Below are positions 25,990 to 35,770 of a DNA stretch of 64,000 nt, piece by piece. Each line of letters opens with the position of its first letter. Positions within the stretch are counted from its first letter, which is position 1. The notes below the pieces were generated by a model, which was not told where the DNA came from, ran no database searches, and saw only the letters and a list, made by a program, of their open reading frames with translations. The position numbers and the translations under genes were made by a program. The DNA is from Candidatus Woesearchaeota archaeon (GTDB lineage: Archaea > Nanobdellota > Nanobdellia > Woesearchaeales > JAHWHD01). The stretch lies in the NCBI GenBank assembly GCA_019323515.1, contig JAHWHG010000007.1, positions 62,001-126,000 of the forward strand, in the 5' to 3' direction.

Positions 25990-27507
25990 TGACTTTCCAG
26001 CTTTCTCAAACTCAATCTCTCCATTAACTAATTTTCTAAACACTTCCCGCAAATCCTTAATCTTGACCCTTATCTGCTTGGTTGTATCTCTATCACGAAT
26101 CGTAACATCCTTTGCCTTAAGCGAATCAAAATCAACAGTGATACAATAGGGAGTACCGATCTCATCATTCCTTGCATACCTTCTACCTATCGAGCCTGAT
26201 TTATCAAAAGCAACATGATGCTCTTTTATCAAATCATTAAATATTTCAATGCTCATGTCTGGTATCTTATCCTTGTTTACAAGTGGCAAAATCGCAGCTT
26301 TAACTGGAGCAAGCTTAGGATGTAACCTTAACACAATGTTTCCCCGCTTCTTATCATCCTCATAAGCCTCAAACAAAAAGGTAAGGAAAGTTCTGTCAAC
26401 ACCAAAAGATGGTTCGCTTGCAACATAAGGTATTACCTTTGACTTTGTCTCTTCATCATATATGCTCAAGTCCTTCTTAGAAAATTTGGTATGCTGCGTA
26501 AGATCAAACTGCTTCCTGTCAGCATTCCCTGTCAACTCCTTCCAACCAAAAGAATAATTATACTCAATATCAAAACACGCACCAGCATAATGTGCCAGCT
26601 CATTATCAAGATGCTCCCTAATCCTAAGATTATCTTCACTAATCCCAAGACCAATAAACCACTGATAGCATTTATATATCCAATAAGCATGCCATTTTGA
26701 AGCAGACTTATTATCAACAATCGTCTTAAGCTTAACTTTCTTATGCTTGCAATCCTTTTTCTGCATATCAGCACTTAAAACATTAAGCTTAGCTTCTTTA
26801 ACCCTATCAAACTCTGCACATTCATTTATCTTATCCGGATGACTAAAGAACTCAATCTCCATCTGTTCAAACTCTCTGCTCCTAAACAAGAAATCCCTTG
26901 GAGAAATTTCGTTCCTGAAAGACTTGCCAACCTGGGCAATACCAAAAGGAAGCTTCAGCCTTGAATTATCAACAACTAACTTATAATCAGCAAAGATTAA
27001 CTGGGCAGTCTCAGGACGCAAAAATGCCTCATTAGATTTATCAGATACAGGACCTACATTAGTCTTAAACATAAGGTTGAATGCCTTTGGTTTTCCAAAT
27101 TCACCTGCACACTTAGGACACTTTAACTTTTCTTTCTTAATCACCCTCTCAATATCCTCTAAACTCATAGATTCAGTTGGTATCTTAAGAGCATCCTCAA
27201 TCACATGGTCAGCCCTTAACCTGGAATTACACTTCTTACATTCAATAAGCACATCAGAAAACCCTTCAGCATGACCTGAAGCCTCCCATATACGTTTATT
27301 CGTTATAATCGAACCATCCATCCCAGTAACATTAGGAGTTGAGTGCACAAAATACTTCCACCATTCATGCTTAATATTATTCTTTAGTTCAACACCCAAT
27401 GGCCCAAAATCCCAAAAACCAGCCATTGTACCATAGATTTCACTATCCTGATAAACAAAACCTTTCTTCTTGCAGAAAACTGCCATTTGCTCGATTGTGA
27501 ATGCCAT
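25981..27507 (-). CDS. glyS: Glycyl-tRNA synthetase (archaeal/eukaryotic type)
   Basis: Class II homodimeric GlyRS charging tRNA-Gly. Visible: FVYQDSEIYGTMAGFWDFGP near the N-terminus, the CKKC...CPKC Zn-like pair (about residues 100 and 135), class II motif 2 around FRNEISPRDFLFRSREFEQMEIEFF and a motif 3 region PSFGVDRTFLTFLFEA, then an anticodon-binding domain (about 400-490). The open frame extends 60 codons upstream, but TATA (complement of 27529-27536) sits 25-26 nt before the ATG at 27507 and family alignment begins at MAFTIEQM, so 508 aa is the right length. Divergent from the radical SAM gene. Confidence 0.93.
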   Translation of the reverse strand: MAFTIEQMAVFCKKKGFVYQDSEIYGTMAGFWDFGPLGVELKNNIKHEWWKYFVHSTPNVTGMDGSIITNKRIWEASGHAEGFSDVLIECKKCNSRLRADHVIEDALKIPTESMSLEDIERVIKKEKLKCPKCAGEFGKPKAFNLMFKTNVGPVSDKSNEAFLRPETAQLIFADYKLVVDNSRLKLPFGIAQVGKSFRNEISPRDFLFRSREFEQMEIEFFSHPDKINECAEFDRVKEAKLNVLSADMQKKDCKHKKVKLKTIVDNKSASKWHAYWIYKCYQWFIGLGISEDNLRIREHLDNELAHYAGACFDIEYNYSFGWKELTGNADRKQFDLTQHTKFSKKDLSIYDEETKSKVIPYVASEPSFGVDRTFLTFLFEAYEDDKKRGNIVLRLHPKLAPVKAAILPLVNKDKIPDMSIEIFNDLIKEHHVAFDKSGSIGRRYARNDEIGTPYCITVDFDSLKAKDVTIRDRDTTKQIRVKIKDLREVFRKLVNGEIEFEKAGKSLK

Positions 27508-27528
27508 TGTACTAAAAATAACTATCCT

Positions 27529-27560
27529 ATTTATAACTTTTTCGTGCAAAATTTTAAATA
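27529..27560. promoter_or_regulatory. Divergent TATA boxes for glyS and the radical SAM gene
   Basis: Minus-strand TTATAAAT (27529-27536) serves glyS and TTTTAAATA (27552-27560) serves the radical SAM gene. Each is 26-28 nt from its ATG, so both mRNAs should be leaderless and the promoters nearly touch. Confidence 0.6.
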
Positions 27561-27583
27561 GCCTCTGACCTAAACCCAAAAAC

Positions 27584-28957
27584 ATGAGTATCCTCTCATC
27601 AATAACTGATAAGACAAAGAGAAAAGCAGCATCGCAAATAGTGAACATGCTAGCAGACGCCTCAGACAAGAACATCATAAGAGGCACCTATGTGATGGAG
27701 AAGATTTCAAAAAGACATATCGTAGTTTTAAAATATATCAGGGATCAGGTAAAGGCAAAAGGTCCAGCATACCTACTCATCAAAAAGATTCTTACCTCAA
27801 TAGATTCAAATTGCAGGAAAAAATTATTTGAAAACTTCCTGATAAACTTTGCATGGTTTGGAAATATGCACAGGAAAAAGCTCATGGAAGAGCAAAACAT
27901 ACATATCCCAAAATTTTTTGTACTTTCGGTTACATCAAAATGCAATTTCCATTGTAGAGGATGCTGGGCTGGCGAGTACGCAGAACATGAACTCACAACA
28001 TCAGAGATAGACAACATCCTCACTCAAGCAAAAGAATTAGGCATGTACTTTGCAACAATATCAGGTGGGGAACCATTCCTAAGAAAAGACCTTCTCGAAC
28101 TGTTCAGGAAACACAATGATATGTACTTTCTTGTTTACACAAATGGCTCACTAATAACAGAAGAGACCGCAAAAGAATTAAAAGAACTTGGCAATATCGC
28201 ACCTGCTATTAGCATTGAAGGCTTTGAAGAAGAAACTGACAAAAGAAGAGGAACTGGCAGTTTCAAAAATGCAATAAAAGTCATGGAACTCCTCAAAAAA
28301 CACGAACTTCTCTACGGATTCTCTGCAACTCATACAAGACACAACACAGATACAATAACACAAGAAAGATTTATTGACATGATGATAGACAAAGGCTGTT
28401 CATTCTGTTGGTACTTCCAATACATACCAATTGGAAGAGAGCCAAACATCAACCTTATGCCAACACCTGAACAGAGAAACAAGCTACGCCAATCAATCAA
28501 AGAATTTAGAAAGATCAAAGCAATCTTTATTGGAGACTTCTGGAACGACGGACCATATGTAAACGGCTGCATGGCAGGAGGTAAACGTTACATCCATATA
28601 AATGCAGAAGGGAATGTGGAACCTTGCGTCTTCACACATTTCTCAGTCGACAACATAAAGAACAAGCCACTAAAAGACTGCATCAACTCACCATTCTTCA
28701 ACGCAATAAGAAAGCAACAACCATTCAGCTCAAACTACCTAACTCCTTGCATGGTCATAGACCATCCTAAACAATTAAGAAAGTTCTGCAAAGAATTCAA
28801 CGCAAAGCCCACACACCCAGGAGCAGAATCAATCATACAAGACAAAGAAGTAACAAAACACCTGGACAAATACTCAAAAGAATACAAAAAAATAGCAAGA
28901 GAACCTTGGGAAAAGGAATGGGTTCCGCGTTTTAAGTCTGGAAGGTTACAGAGATAA
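27584..28957 (+). CDS. Radical SAM protein with SPASM-like C-terminal Cys
   Basis: 457 aa. A CxxxCxxC cluster motif (C120, C124, C127 in CNFHCRGCWAGEY) binds the SAM-cleaving [4Fe-4S] cluster; SGGEPF (about 160-165) is the SAM-contacting GGE motif. AISIEGFEEETDKRRG follows the barrel pattern. The C-terminal part has GYGxxYxx-like GGKRYIHINAEGNVEPC and another C at CMAGG and PCMVID, consistent with an auxiliary cluster (SPASM-like). The first 100 residues are a helical extension without known motifs. Substrate unknown; peptide-modifying, lipid-modifying and cofactor-synthesising relatives all share this layout. Ends one base short of convergent rfcL. Confidence 0.82.
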   Translation: MSILSSITDKTKRKAASQIVNMLADASDKNIIRGTYVMEKISKRHIVVLKYIRDQVKAKGPAYLLIKKILTSIDSNCRKKLFENFLINFAWFGNMHRKKLMEEQNIHIPKFFVLSVTSKCNFHCRGCWAGEYAEHELTTSEIDNILTQAKELGMYFATISGGEPFLRKDLLELFRKHNDMYFLVYTNGSLITEETAKELKELGNIAPAISIEGFEEETDKRRGTGSFKNAIKVMELLKKHELLYGFSATHTRHNTDTITQERFIDMMIDKGCSFCWYFQYIPIGREPNINLMPTPEQRNKLRQSIKEFRKIKAIFIGDFWNDGPYVNGCMAGGKRYIHINAEGNVEPCVFTHFSVDNIKNKPLKDCINSPFFNAIRKQQPFSSNYLTPCMVIDHPKQLRKFCKEFNAKPTHPGAESIIQDKEVTKHLDKYSKEYKKIAREPWEKEWVPRFKSGRLQR

Positions 28958-28958
28958 T

Positions 28959-30170
28959 CTACTTATTCAAATAAGCAACTTCATCCTTATCAAGATCAAA
29001 CTCTCTTGCAAGAACCTCAGCCTTCTCAGGGTTCTGCATAAAGATTTGTTTAAAGAACGGATAACTATGCTTGATAACCTGGCGTGCGCTTGAATGAGTC
29101 ACTACAGCAATCTTTGCAGCAATCGCTTTCTTTTTCTGGTTTTTCATGTTAGCCTGCCACAATTTAAGAATTCTTTTAGTTGGCTGATAAGAACAAAAAC
29201 CTTTATACTTCTCATCCTTTGCAATCGCAACACCAGCTGTAAGGAGATTACTGATATAGACTAAAAATCTCCAATGCTGCCACTTTCTTATTCTTCCATT
29301 AAATACATCAGCTTTGCTAAGAGCATCATAAGCCCTGTATAAGTCTTCAGCTTTAGTGTATTCTTTTGGCAAGTTTTCATCAATCCAAAGGAAGGCTTTA
29401 CTCAAATCTTCATCAACATTATCTAAAGCAGTTAAAGCAATCTCAGGGTCGGTTGTCTTAAATATCTTCATCAAAGCCTTAATCATCGACTCAGTCTGCC
29501 TTCTTCCAGAAAGTTCATCAAGTGCCTCCTTGTCAAGCTTCTTTGTCTTATTAGTAAGTGTCTGAAGATCAGTAATCGCACCTCTTAAGTCACCTCCAAG
29601 CCTCCTTGCAAGAGACTTCAAATCGTCTTCATCATAATCAATAGATTCACTATTACATACCTTCTTTAGATAATTATATACAGATGTATAAGCCAATGTC
29701 CTGAACTGCACAAGTTCACATACCTTCCTTAATGAGGATAGCTTAGAATCAAAAGGATCATTCGCTGTAAGTATGATAGGAAAACCAGTCTCTTTTATCA
29801 CCTTGATTATCTGGGAAACTCCACCTCTATCCTCTCTTCCAGCAAGCCCATCAACTTCATCAACTAGTATAACCTTGCCCCTGCCAAACAAAGACATCTG
29901 CTTAGAAGCACTTCCAACAGTATCTTCAATACTTGATGTGTTCCTAGAATCCGAAGCATTAACCTCAAGCAACTCCAAGCCAAGCTCATTAGCAACTGCA
30001 TGCACAGCAGCAGTTTTTCCACAACCTGTTGGGCCATATAATAATAAAGCCTTTACCTTACTTTTACTAAAATTCTGTATAAAATCCTTTATAGCTTGGA
30101 CTGACTTATCCTGACCCTGTACTTCTGAGCTGCTCTTTGGTTCATATTTTCTTGTCCATGGAATTGACAT
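28959..30170 (-). CDS. rfcL: Replication factor C large subunit
   Basis: Clamp-loader subunit that opens PCNA onto DNA with the small subunit. AAA+ motifs: Walker A GPTGCGKT at 46-53, Walker B ILVDEVDGL at about 101-109, sensor 1 PIILTANDP. WTRKYEPKSSSEVQGQD is the typical N-terminus. At 403 aa it lacks the long C-terminal PIP-bearing tail present in many archaeal RfcL proteins. Two hydrophobic helices are not present; it is cytoplasmic. TATA-like ATTTAAATATG lies about 60 nt upstream, with GAGGTTAGG as ribosome site, so this mRNA has a leader. Confidence 0.92.
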   Translation of the reverse strand: MSIPWTRKYEPKSSSEVQGQDKSVQAIKDFIQNFSKSKVKALLLYGPTGCGKTAAVHAVANELGLELLEVNASDSRNTSSIEDTVGSASKQMSLFGRGKVILVDEVDGLAGREDRGGVSQIIKVIKETGFPIILTANDPFDSKLSSLRKVCELVQFRTLAYTSVYNYLKKVCNSESIDYDEDDLKSLARRLGGDLRGAITDLQTLTNKTKKLDKEALDELSGRRQTESMIKALMKIFKTTDPEIALTALDNVDEDLSKAFLWIDENLPKEYTKAEDLYRAYDALSKADVFNGRIRKWQHWRFLVYISNLLTAGVAIAKDEKYKGFCSYQPTKRILKLWQANMKNQKKKAIAAKIAVVTHSSARQVIKHSYPFFKQIFMQNPEKAEVLAREFDLDKDEVAYLNK

Positions 30171-30262
30171 ACTATTAACCTAACCTCTTGCATTTATTAA
30201 ATTTTGTATACTAAAAAGCAAAACATATTTAAATCAAATATAAATAGTATTAATTAAACAGA

Positions 30263-30778
30263 ATGCCTAAAAAAAAGAAAGTGAAAAAAGCTAGTAAGAA
30301 GACTACGAAAAAGGCTAAAAAGAAATCTGCTAATTCTAAATCTAATGATAAAAATAACAAGAATAATAAGAACGGAACATCCAAACTTACACTTGGCCAA
30401 AGGCTTGCTGATAAACTCACATTATTCGCAGGAAGTTGGAGATTCATAATCGGATTCCTAGTATTCTTGATTATATGGATGATCCTCAATTTAATAGCTT
30501 TTGTTAAACACTGGGATCCTTATCCATTCATACTACTTAACCTTGTTCTTTCATGCCTTGCAGCTATCCAGGCACCTATCATTCTTATGAGCCAGAACAG
30601 GGCAGCTGAACGTGACAGGCACAAGGCTGAGTTAGACTATATTGTCAACAGGAAAGCTGAAAGAGAAGTAACAAACATGCAGCAGGATCTTGAAGATATA
30701 AAGCATATGATTAAATACATACACCACAAACACAAAGACAAAAAGCTGAAAGAATTCTTAAAGCGCAACAACAAATAA
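30263..30778 (+). CDS. DUF1003 membrane protein
   Basis: 171 aa. A Lys-rich, low-complexity N-terminus (residues 1-45) precedes RLADKLTLFAGSWRFIIGF, then two membrane helices (about 58-76 and 86-107) with the family landmarks FIIGFLVFLIIWM, WDPYPFILLNLVLSCLAAIQAPIIL and MSQNRAAERDRHKAELDY. The C-terminal 60 residues form a charged helix facing the cytoplasm. Function is not known; members occur in archaea and bacteria. Probably a small structural or ion-handling protein. Confidence 0.85.
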   Translation: MPKKKKVKKASKKTTKKAKKKSANSKSNDKNNKNNKNGTSKLTLGQRLADKLTLFAGSWRFIIGFLVFLIIWMILNLIAFVKHWDPYPFILLNLVLSCLAAIQAPIILMSQNRAAERDRHKAELDYIVNRKAEREVTNMQQDLEDIKHMIKYIHHKHKDKKLKEFLKRNNK

Positions 30779-30817
30779 CCATAACTTTTTTAAATAAACT
30801 CCTAATTCTCTAATCAG

Positions 30818-33211
30818 ATGGCAGAACCAAAAATCCAAGGAAAGCGATGGAACAAGGCTCTGGAAGAGCCAATTGTAAAGGAATGGCGTGAAAAGGAACT
30901 TTATAAGTTTGAAAAGGATTCTGATAAACCAATATATTCAATCGACACACCACCCCCTTATGTAAATACACCAATCCATATGGGCCATGCATCTACATAT
31001 AGTATAATGGACATGATCGCACGATTTAGAAGGATGCTTGGTTACCGCGTTCTCTTTCCGCTCGGTCTTGACAGGAATGGCTTACCGATTGAGATGCAAG
31101 CTGAAAAGAAATTCAAAGTAAATGCAAATGAAATCCCTAGGGAAGAGTTCCTTAAGATGTGCCTTAAGGTTCTTGAAGAATCAAGTGCAGAATCAGTTGA
31201 TAGTTTTATGAAATTAGGAATTGGCTTCAACAGATGGAAGACTGGAAAAGAGATTGGTGATATTTATGAGACAGACTCTGACGACTACAGAGCTCTTACA
31301 CAAGACACTTTCATTGACTTATACAAAAAAGGGCTTATCTATGAGGATGAAAGGGTAAATAATTACTGCCCAGGATGCCAGACAACAATAGCCGATTCTG
31401 AGATAGATTACAAAGACCTTCCTAGCAAGTTTATTGATGTGAAGTGGAAGATCAAAGAGACAGGAGACGAAGTGATAATCGCTACAACAAGACCTGAGTT
31501 CCTAGCAAGCTGTGCAATGGTATGCTTCCACCCTGATGACGATCGTTACAAATACCTTGAAGGAAAAACAGCAATTGTTCCATTATACGATTTCGAAGTT
31601 CCAATCAAGTCACATACAGTTGCAGACCCTGAAAAAGGTACAGGATTGATGATGATTTGTAGTTTTGGAGATTACTCAGACGTTCGTTTCTTTAGAGACG
31701 AAAATCTTGAACCAAAGATTCTTATTAATATTGACGGAACAATGAACGAAAAATCAGGATTCCTAAAAGGCCTGAAAGTAAAGGATGCAAGAAAAAAAAT
31801 AGCTGAAATGCTAAGAGAAAAAAATCTTATACTGAACGAAACTAATGTACTTCACAGGACACCTGTCTGTGAAAGGAGCAAGGACCCTATTGAGTTCATT
31901 GGCATGTCAGAACTTTACCTAAAACAAGTAGACTTTAAGGACAAGATGCGAGAGCTCGCAGATCAGATAAACTTCTATGAACCAAAGAGTAAACAAATCC
32001 TTCTGAACTGGATTGACACTGTCAGCATTGACTGGCCGATTTCTAGAAGAAGAGTCTATGCAACTGAAGTCCCTCTCTGGTACTGCGACAAGTGTGGCGA
32101 AGTAATAGTTCCACCGAAAGGCAGTTATTACAAACCATGGAAAGAAAAATGTCCTATCGCAAAGTGTCCAAAATGTGGAAACCAGGATTTAAGAGGCGAC
32201 GAAAGAGTATTTGATACATGGTTTGACTCATCTATCACACCACTTTATGTTCTTAAATGGTCGCGAGATAATGGATTCTTTGCCAAGGCAAAACCATGCA
32301 CACTGCGTCCACAAGGAAAAGAGATTGTAAGGACATGGTTATATTACACTGTTCTCAAAGATTACCTTTTAACTGATGAAGTTATATTCAAGGATGTCTG
32401 GATACATCAACACATAACTGATGAAAAGGGTTATAAGATGAGCAAGTCAGCAGGTAATATCATAGATCCGCAGGTTCTTTTAGAAAAATTCGGAGCAGAA
32501 CCAATAAGATTGTGGTGCGCTGTCGAAGGCAACCTCACTAAAACAGATTTTAAATGCTCAAATGAAAGGATTGAAGGCGCTTCAAAAACCTTAACAAAAC
32601 TCTGGAATGTCTGCAGGTTCATCTCAATGTTCCCTAAACCTGAAACAGAACCTGAAGAACTTTTAGAGCTTGACAAGTGGATAATCACAGAACTTAACCA
32701 GCTAATTGAACTCTGCAATGAAAACTTCATGTTCTATGACTTCCATAACCCTGTAATCAAAATAAAGCATTTCCTTTGGGAAACATTCGCATCACATTAC
32801 TTAGAACTTGTAAAGAAAAGAGTCTACAACAATGATAACCAATTTACAGAACATGAACAGCAGAGCGGATTATACACATTATATTATGTTATGGAAGATA
32901 TGCTTAAGTTACTAGCACCAATCATTCCAATAATAACATACAAACTATACTATGACCTAAACGAAAAAGACATACATTTTGAAAAATACCCTGAAGTCAA
33001 GCACGACATAAAGACAGATTTCACAACTGAAGACTTAACAACATTAAACAGCCTAATCTGGAAAACAAAGAAAGATGCTGGAAAGTCACTTAAGGACGAA
33101 ATCACTTCAGTGACTGCAAAAGAATCATTTAAGGCAATAGAGAAAGACCTAATAGCTACTCATAATATCAAAAATATCAGCTACGATAAAGAACTAAAAG
33201 TAGAACTATAA
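30818..33211 (+). CDS. valS: Valyl-tRNA synthetase
   Basis: Class I synthetase charging tRNA-Val. HMGH (HIGH motif) at 54-57 after DTPPPYVNTPI, KMSKS at 540-544 in YKMSKSAGNIIDP. The editing domain lies between, with IATTRPEFLASCAMVCFHP (about 222-240). ValRS-type features: HRTPVCERSKDPIEFI and TRPQGKEIVRTW pattern. Zn-like pairs CPGC, CDKC and CPKC are present. The anticodon-binding helical region starts near residue 600. 797 aa is somewhat short compared with about 870 aa, with a trimmed C-terminus. TATA-like TTTTTAAATA (30786-30795) is 27 nt before the ATG. Confidence 0.92.
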   Translation: MAEPKIQGKRWNKALEEPIVKEWREKELYKFEKDSDKPIYSIDTPPPYVNTPIHMGHASTYSIMDMIARFRRMLGYRVLFPLGLDRNGLPIEMQAEKKFKVNANEIPREEFLKMCLKVLEESSAESVDSFMKLGIGFNRWKTGKEIGDIYETDSDDYRALTQDTFIDLYKKGLIYEDERVNNYCPGCQTTIADSEIDYKDLPSKFIDVKWKIKETGDEVIIATTRPEFLASCAMVCFHPDDDRYKYLEGKTAIVPLYDFEVPIKSHTVADPEKGTGLMMICSFGDYSDVRFFRDENLEPKILINIDGTMNEKSGFLKGLKVKDARKKIAEMLREKNLILNETNVLHRTPVCERSKDPIEFIGMSELYLKQVDFKDKMRELADQINFYEPKSKQILLNWIDTVSIDWPISRRRVYATEVPLWYCDKCGEVIVPPKGSYYKPWKEKCPIAKCPKCGNQDLRGDERVFDTWFDSSITPLYVLKWSRDNGFFAKAKPCTLRPQGKEIVRTWLYYTVLKDYLLTDEVIFKDVWIHQHITDEKGYKMSKSAGNIIDPQVLLEKFGAEPIRLWCAVEGNLTKTDFKCSNERIEGASKTLTKLWNVCRFISMFPKPETEPEELLELDKWIITELNQLIELCNENFMFYDFHNPVIKIKHFLWETFASHYLELVKKRVYNNDNQFTEHEQQSGLYTLYYVMEDMLKLLAPIIPIITYKLYYDLNEKDIHFEKYPEVKHDIKTDFTTEDLTTLNSLIWKTKKDAGKSLKDEITSVTAKESFKAIEKDLIATHNIKNISYDKELKVEL

Positions 33212-33215
33212 AACT

Positions 33216-34631
33216 TTAAACCTTTCTTACAACACTACCTTCTTTACTATCCTCAACCTTAAACCCTTTCTCAAGAATCTTATCCCTTAACTCGTCACTC
33301 TTAGACCAGTCCTTGTTCTTCCTGGCTTCCTCACGCTGCTTAACTAGATTCATAACTTCTTCAGGAACATCTACTTTCTCTTCCTTAACTTCATCCAACC
33401 TTAATCCCAAAACTTTATCAAAATCAAGAATCAGTTCATATTTATCCTTATTCCCTAGTTCCTTATCCTTTATCAAATCCCATAACACAGCTAATGCTTG
33501 AGGCATGTTCAAGTCATCATTTACATATTCAATAAACTTTTCTTTATATAACTTAATCTTTTTAACATTGTGCTTACCAGATTCCCCATTCTTAATCTCA
33601 AGCACTTTGCTCTTAAGTTTATCACAAGAATTTCTTGCATTCTCCAAAGCCTCAAATGTAAAGCTTAACTGCTTCCTATAATGAGCATTCAAAAGAAAAT
33701 ACCTATAATCAAGAGGATCAAAACCTTTCTCAACCAATGTTTCAATTATCAGAATCTTGTCCCCGCTTTTAGCCATCTTACCTTTATCAAGGAGCAAGAA
33801 CTCTCCATGTAACCAATAATTCACCCATTTCTTTCCAGTTGCCGCCTCACTTTGAGCAATCTCATTAGTGTGATGTATAGGAATATGGTCAATTCCACCA
33901 CAGTGTATATCAAATTGATCGCCAAGATACTTCATCGACATCGCACTGCACTCGATGTGCCAGCCAGGAAAACCTCTCCCCCATGGACTATCCCATTGCA
34001 TTATATGTTTTGCATGCTTTCCTACTGCCTTAAACCATAACGCAAAATCAAGAGGATGCTTCTTGTTTGGATCAACCTCAACCCTTGCACCAGCTTTTTG
34101 TTCATCAAGCTTAAGATTAGCCATCTTTCCATAATCCTTAAACTTCATTACATCAAAATAAACAGCAGTGTCAGTTTCATAAGTATAACCATTCTTCTCA
34201 ATCCTTTGAATTAGCTTGATCATATCGTTTACATGTTCAGTAGCTGCACAGATTATATCAGGCTTAAGTATATTCAATCTTCCAATATCGTTCATAAAAG
34301 CATCAGTGTAATGTTGAGCAACTTCAAGCACAGACTCAAAAGTAATCTCTTTACCCTCTCTCCTCAAAGCCTTTATCATCTTATCCTCTCCCTCATCAGC
34401 ATCGGAAGTAAGATGACCTACATCCGTCATGTTCATAACATGCTTTACTTTAAACCCATTATAAAGAAGAACCCTCTTAAGAATATCCTCAAACACATAT
34501 GTCCTTAGATTACCAATATGAGCATACCAGTAGACAGTAGGTCCACAGGTATATAGTCCAACCTTATCTTTACTAATTGGCTTAAACTCCTCTATCTTCC
34601 GGGTGAAAGTATTAAATAATTTCAAACTCAT
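33216..34631 (-). CDS. cysS: Cysteinyl-tRNA synthetase
   Basis: Class I synthetase for cysteine. GLYTCGPTVYWYAHIGNLRT (HIGH as HIGN, 38-41) with the Zn-binding Cys at TCGP. GWHIECSAM and HCGGIDHIPIHHTNEIAQ provide the other Zn ligands and the Cys pocket. The signature KMSKS is KMAKS at 285-289, followed by GDKILIIE; Ser to Ala at the third position is known in some class I enzymes but is a deviation here. Length 471 aa is normal. TATA (34655-34662, minus strand) is 27-28 nt from the ATG. Confidence 0.94.
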   Translation of the reverse strand: MSLKLFNTFTRKIEEFKPISKDKVGLYTCGPTVYWYAHIGNLRTYVFEDILKRVLLYNGFKVKHVMNMTDVGHLTSDADEGEDKMIKALRREGKEITFESVLEVAQHYTDAFMNDIGRLNILKPDIICAATEHVNDMIKLIQRIEKNGYTYETDTAVYFDVMKFKDYGKMANLKLDEQKAGARVEVDPNKKHPLDFALWFKAVGKHAKHIMQWDSPWGRGFPGWHIECSAMSMKYLGDQFDIHCGGIDHIPIHHTNEIAQSEAATGKKWVNYWLHGEFLLLDKGKMAKSGDKILIIETLVEKGFDPLDYRYFLLNAHYRKQLSFTFEALENARNSCDKLKSKVLEIKNGESGKHNVKKIKLYKEKFIEYVNDDLNMPQALAVLWDLIKDKELGNKDKYELILDFDKVLGLRLDEVKEEKVDVPEEVMNLVKQREEARKNKDWSKSDELRDKILEKGFKVEDSKEGSVVRKV

Positions 34632-34693
34632 AAGAAAAAGTAATTCACTAACCCTATAAAAAGATTTCTAATATAAAATACAATTATCCATAC

Positions 34694-34969
34694 TCATACC
34701 TGAAGCTTATCCAATTCCCTTTTAACCCTGCTCATTCTAAATTCGAATTCTCTCATCGCAGCACTATACTTCTCCTTCAGCTTCTTAACTGCCGCAAATG
34801 TCACATAATGCTTCTTCAGATGCTTCTGCTTCTCATTATCTTCTTTAGCAGATTGAAAATTCCTATTATGAATCTGTAATTCAGATGCAACATCATGCAA
34901 CTCATTAGAATAAGCTTGTAAAACCTTTGCAACTTTCACTAAAGCTTTAGCTTCACCAACAATCCCCAT
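34694..34969 (-). CDS. Small coiled-coil protein after fibrillarin (91 aa)
   Basis: Unrecognised. Almost entirely helical and charged (AKALVKVAKVLQAYSNELHD, KKLKEKYSAAMREFEFRMSR), likely a coiled-coil or bundle, with no Cys. Six bases separate it from the fibrillarin stop, and GAGGTGAT lies inside that gap as ribosome site. Because it is the third gene of nop5-flpA, it might associate with the C/D snoRNP or the ribosome; that is inference from position only. Confidence 0.6.
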   Translation of the reverse strand: MGIVGEAKALVKVAKVLQAYSNELHDVASELQIHNRNFQSAKEDNEKQKHLKKHYVTFAAVKKLKEKYSAAMREFEFRMSRVKRELDKLQV

Positions 34970-34975
34970 TAAAAA

Positions 34976-35770
34976 TCACCTCTTACATACAAATATACAA
35001 TGATCCTTTTCAAAAGGCTCAAGGACTTTATAATCAATAATCCTAAGCTCCTTTAATTTGTTCCTAACCTCTTCAAATACTATGCTTGGCTTTTTTGTAA
35101 CATCAATTGATCTTGCTTTGACAGCAATTATAGCAATCCCATCTTTTTTCAAGTACATATTAACATTCTTCAAGAATATCTCAGCCTGAGACCTCTGTGC
35201 AATGTCCTGGAAGATCATATCAACCTGCACCAACCTATGCATATAACTATCAGGCTTATCAGCATCACCTAAGATTGGAGCTATATTCCGGCGGTCTTCT
35301 GAGACATAGACAAGATCCCTAACAACCCTTGGTGCAAAATCAAGAGCAAAGACAAAACCTTTACTTCCTAAAATATCAGAAACATGACTTACTGTTGTAC
35401 CTGAAGCTGCTCCAAGATACAAAACAATTGAACCTTCCTTCAATCCTGTCTCAAGTATACCCTTCATTATACCAGCACCCAACTTTGAGCGCTTAGGATT
35501 CCATTCGCGATATTCTGCCCCTTTAATATTAACAAGAGACTCACCATAGACTTTCTTGCCAGGAACAAGATTCTTTGTGTAAATAGACTTCCTACCTTTC
35601 TTCACTACAACAAGCACGCCAGGGAACTTCTCTGTAACTGAATCCTTTTGCTTGATTTTTGAAGAAGACCTAAATCTAGATTGCGATTTATTCCAGTTAC
35701 TCCTTTTACCCTTCTTATCCTTACTCCAATCCTTATCTCTCCGAACTTTACTTTGATTCTTTTGATTCAT
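34976..35770 (-). CDS. flpA: Fibrillarin-like rRNA/tRNA 2'-O-methyltransferase
   Basis: Catalytic subunit of the archaeal C/D box sRNP; methylates ribose guided by sRNAs with Nop5 and L7Ae. SAM pocket YLGAASGTTVSHVSD at 118-132, FALDFAPR at 141-148, DIAQRSQAEIFLKN (about 189-202) and a C-terminal LEPFEKDHCIFV strand pair. NPKRSKLGAGI precedes the fold. An unusual basic, Ser-rich N-terminal tail (about 48 residues) precedes the usual start, like the GAR tail in eukaryotic fibrillarin but without Gly-Arg repeats. Coupled to nop5 by an ATGA overlap. Confidence 0.94.
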   Translation of the reverse strand: MNQKNQSKVRRDKDWSKDKKGKRSNWNKSQSRFRSSSKIKQKDSVTEKFPGVLVVVKKGRKSIYTKNLVPGKKVYGESLVNIKGAEYREWNPKRSKLGAGIMKGILETGLKEGSIVLYLGAASGTTVSHVSDILGSKGFVFALDFAPRVVRDLVYVSEDRRNIAPILGDADKPDSYMHRLVQVDMIFQDIAQRSQAEIFLKNVNMYLKKDGIAIIAVKARSIDVTKKPSIVFEEVRNKLKELRIIDYKVLEPFEKDHCIFVCKR

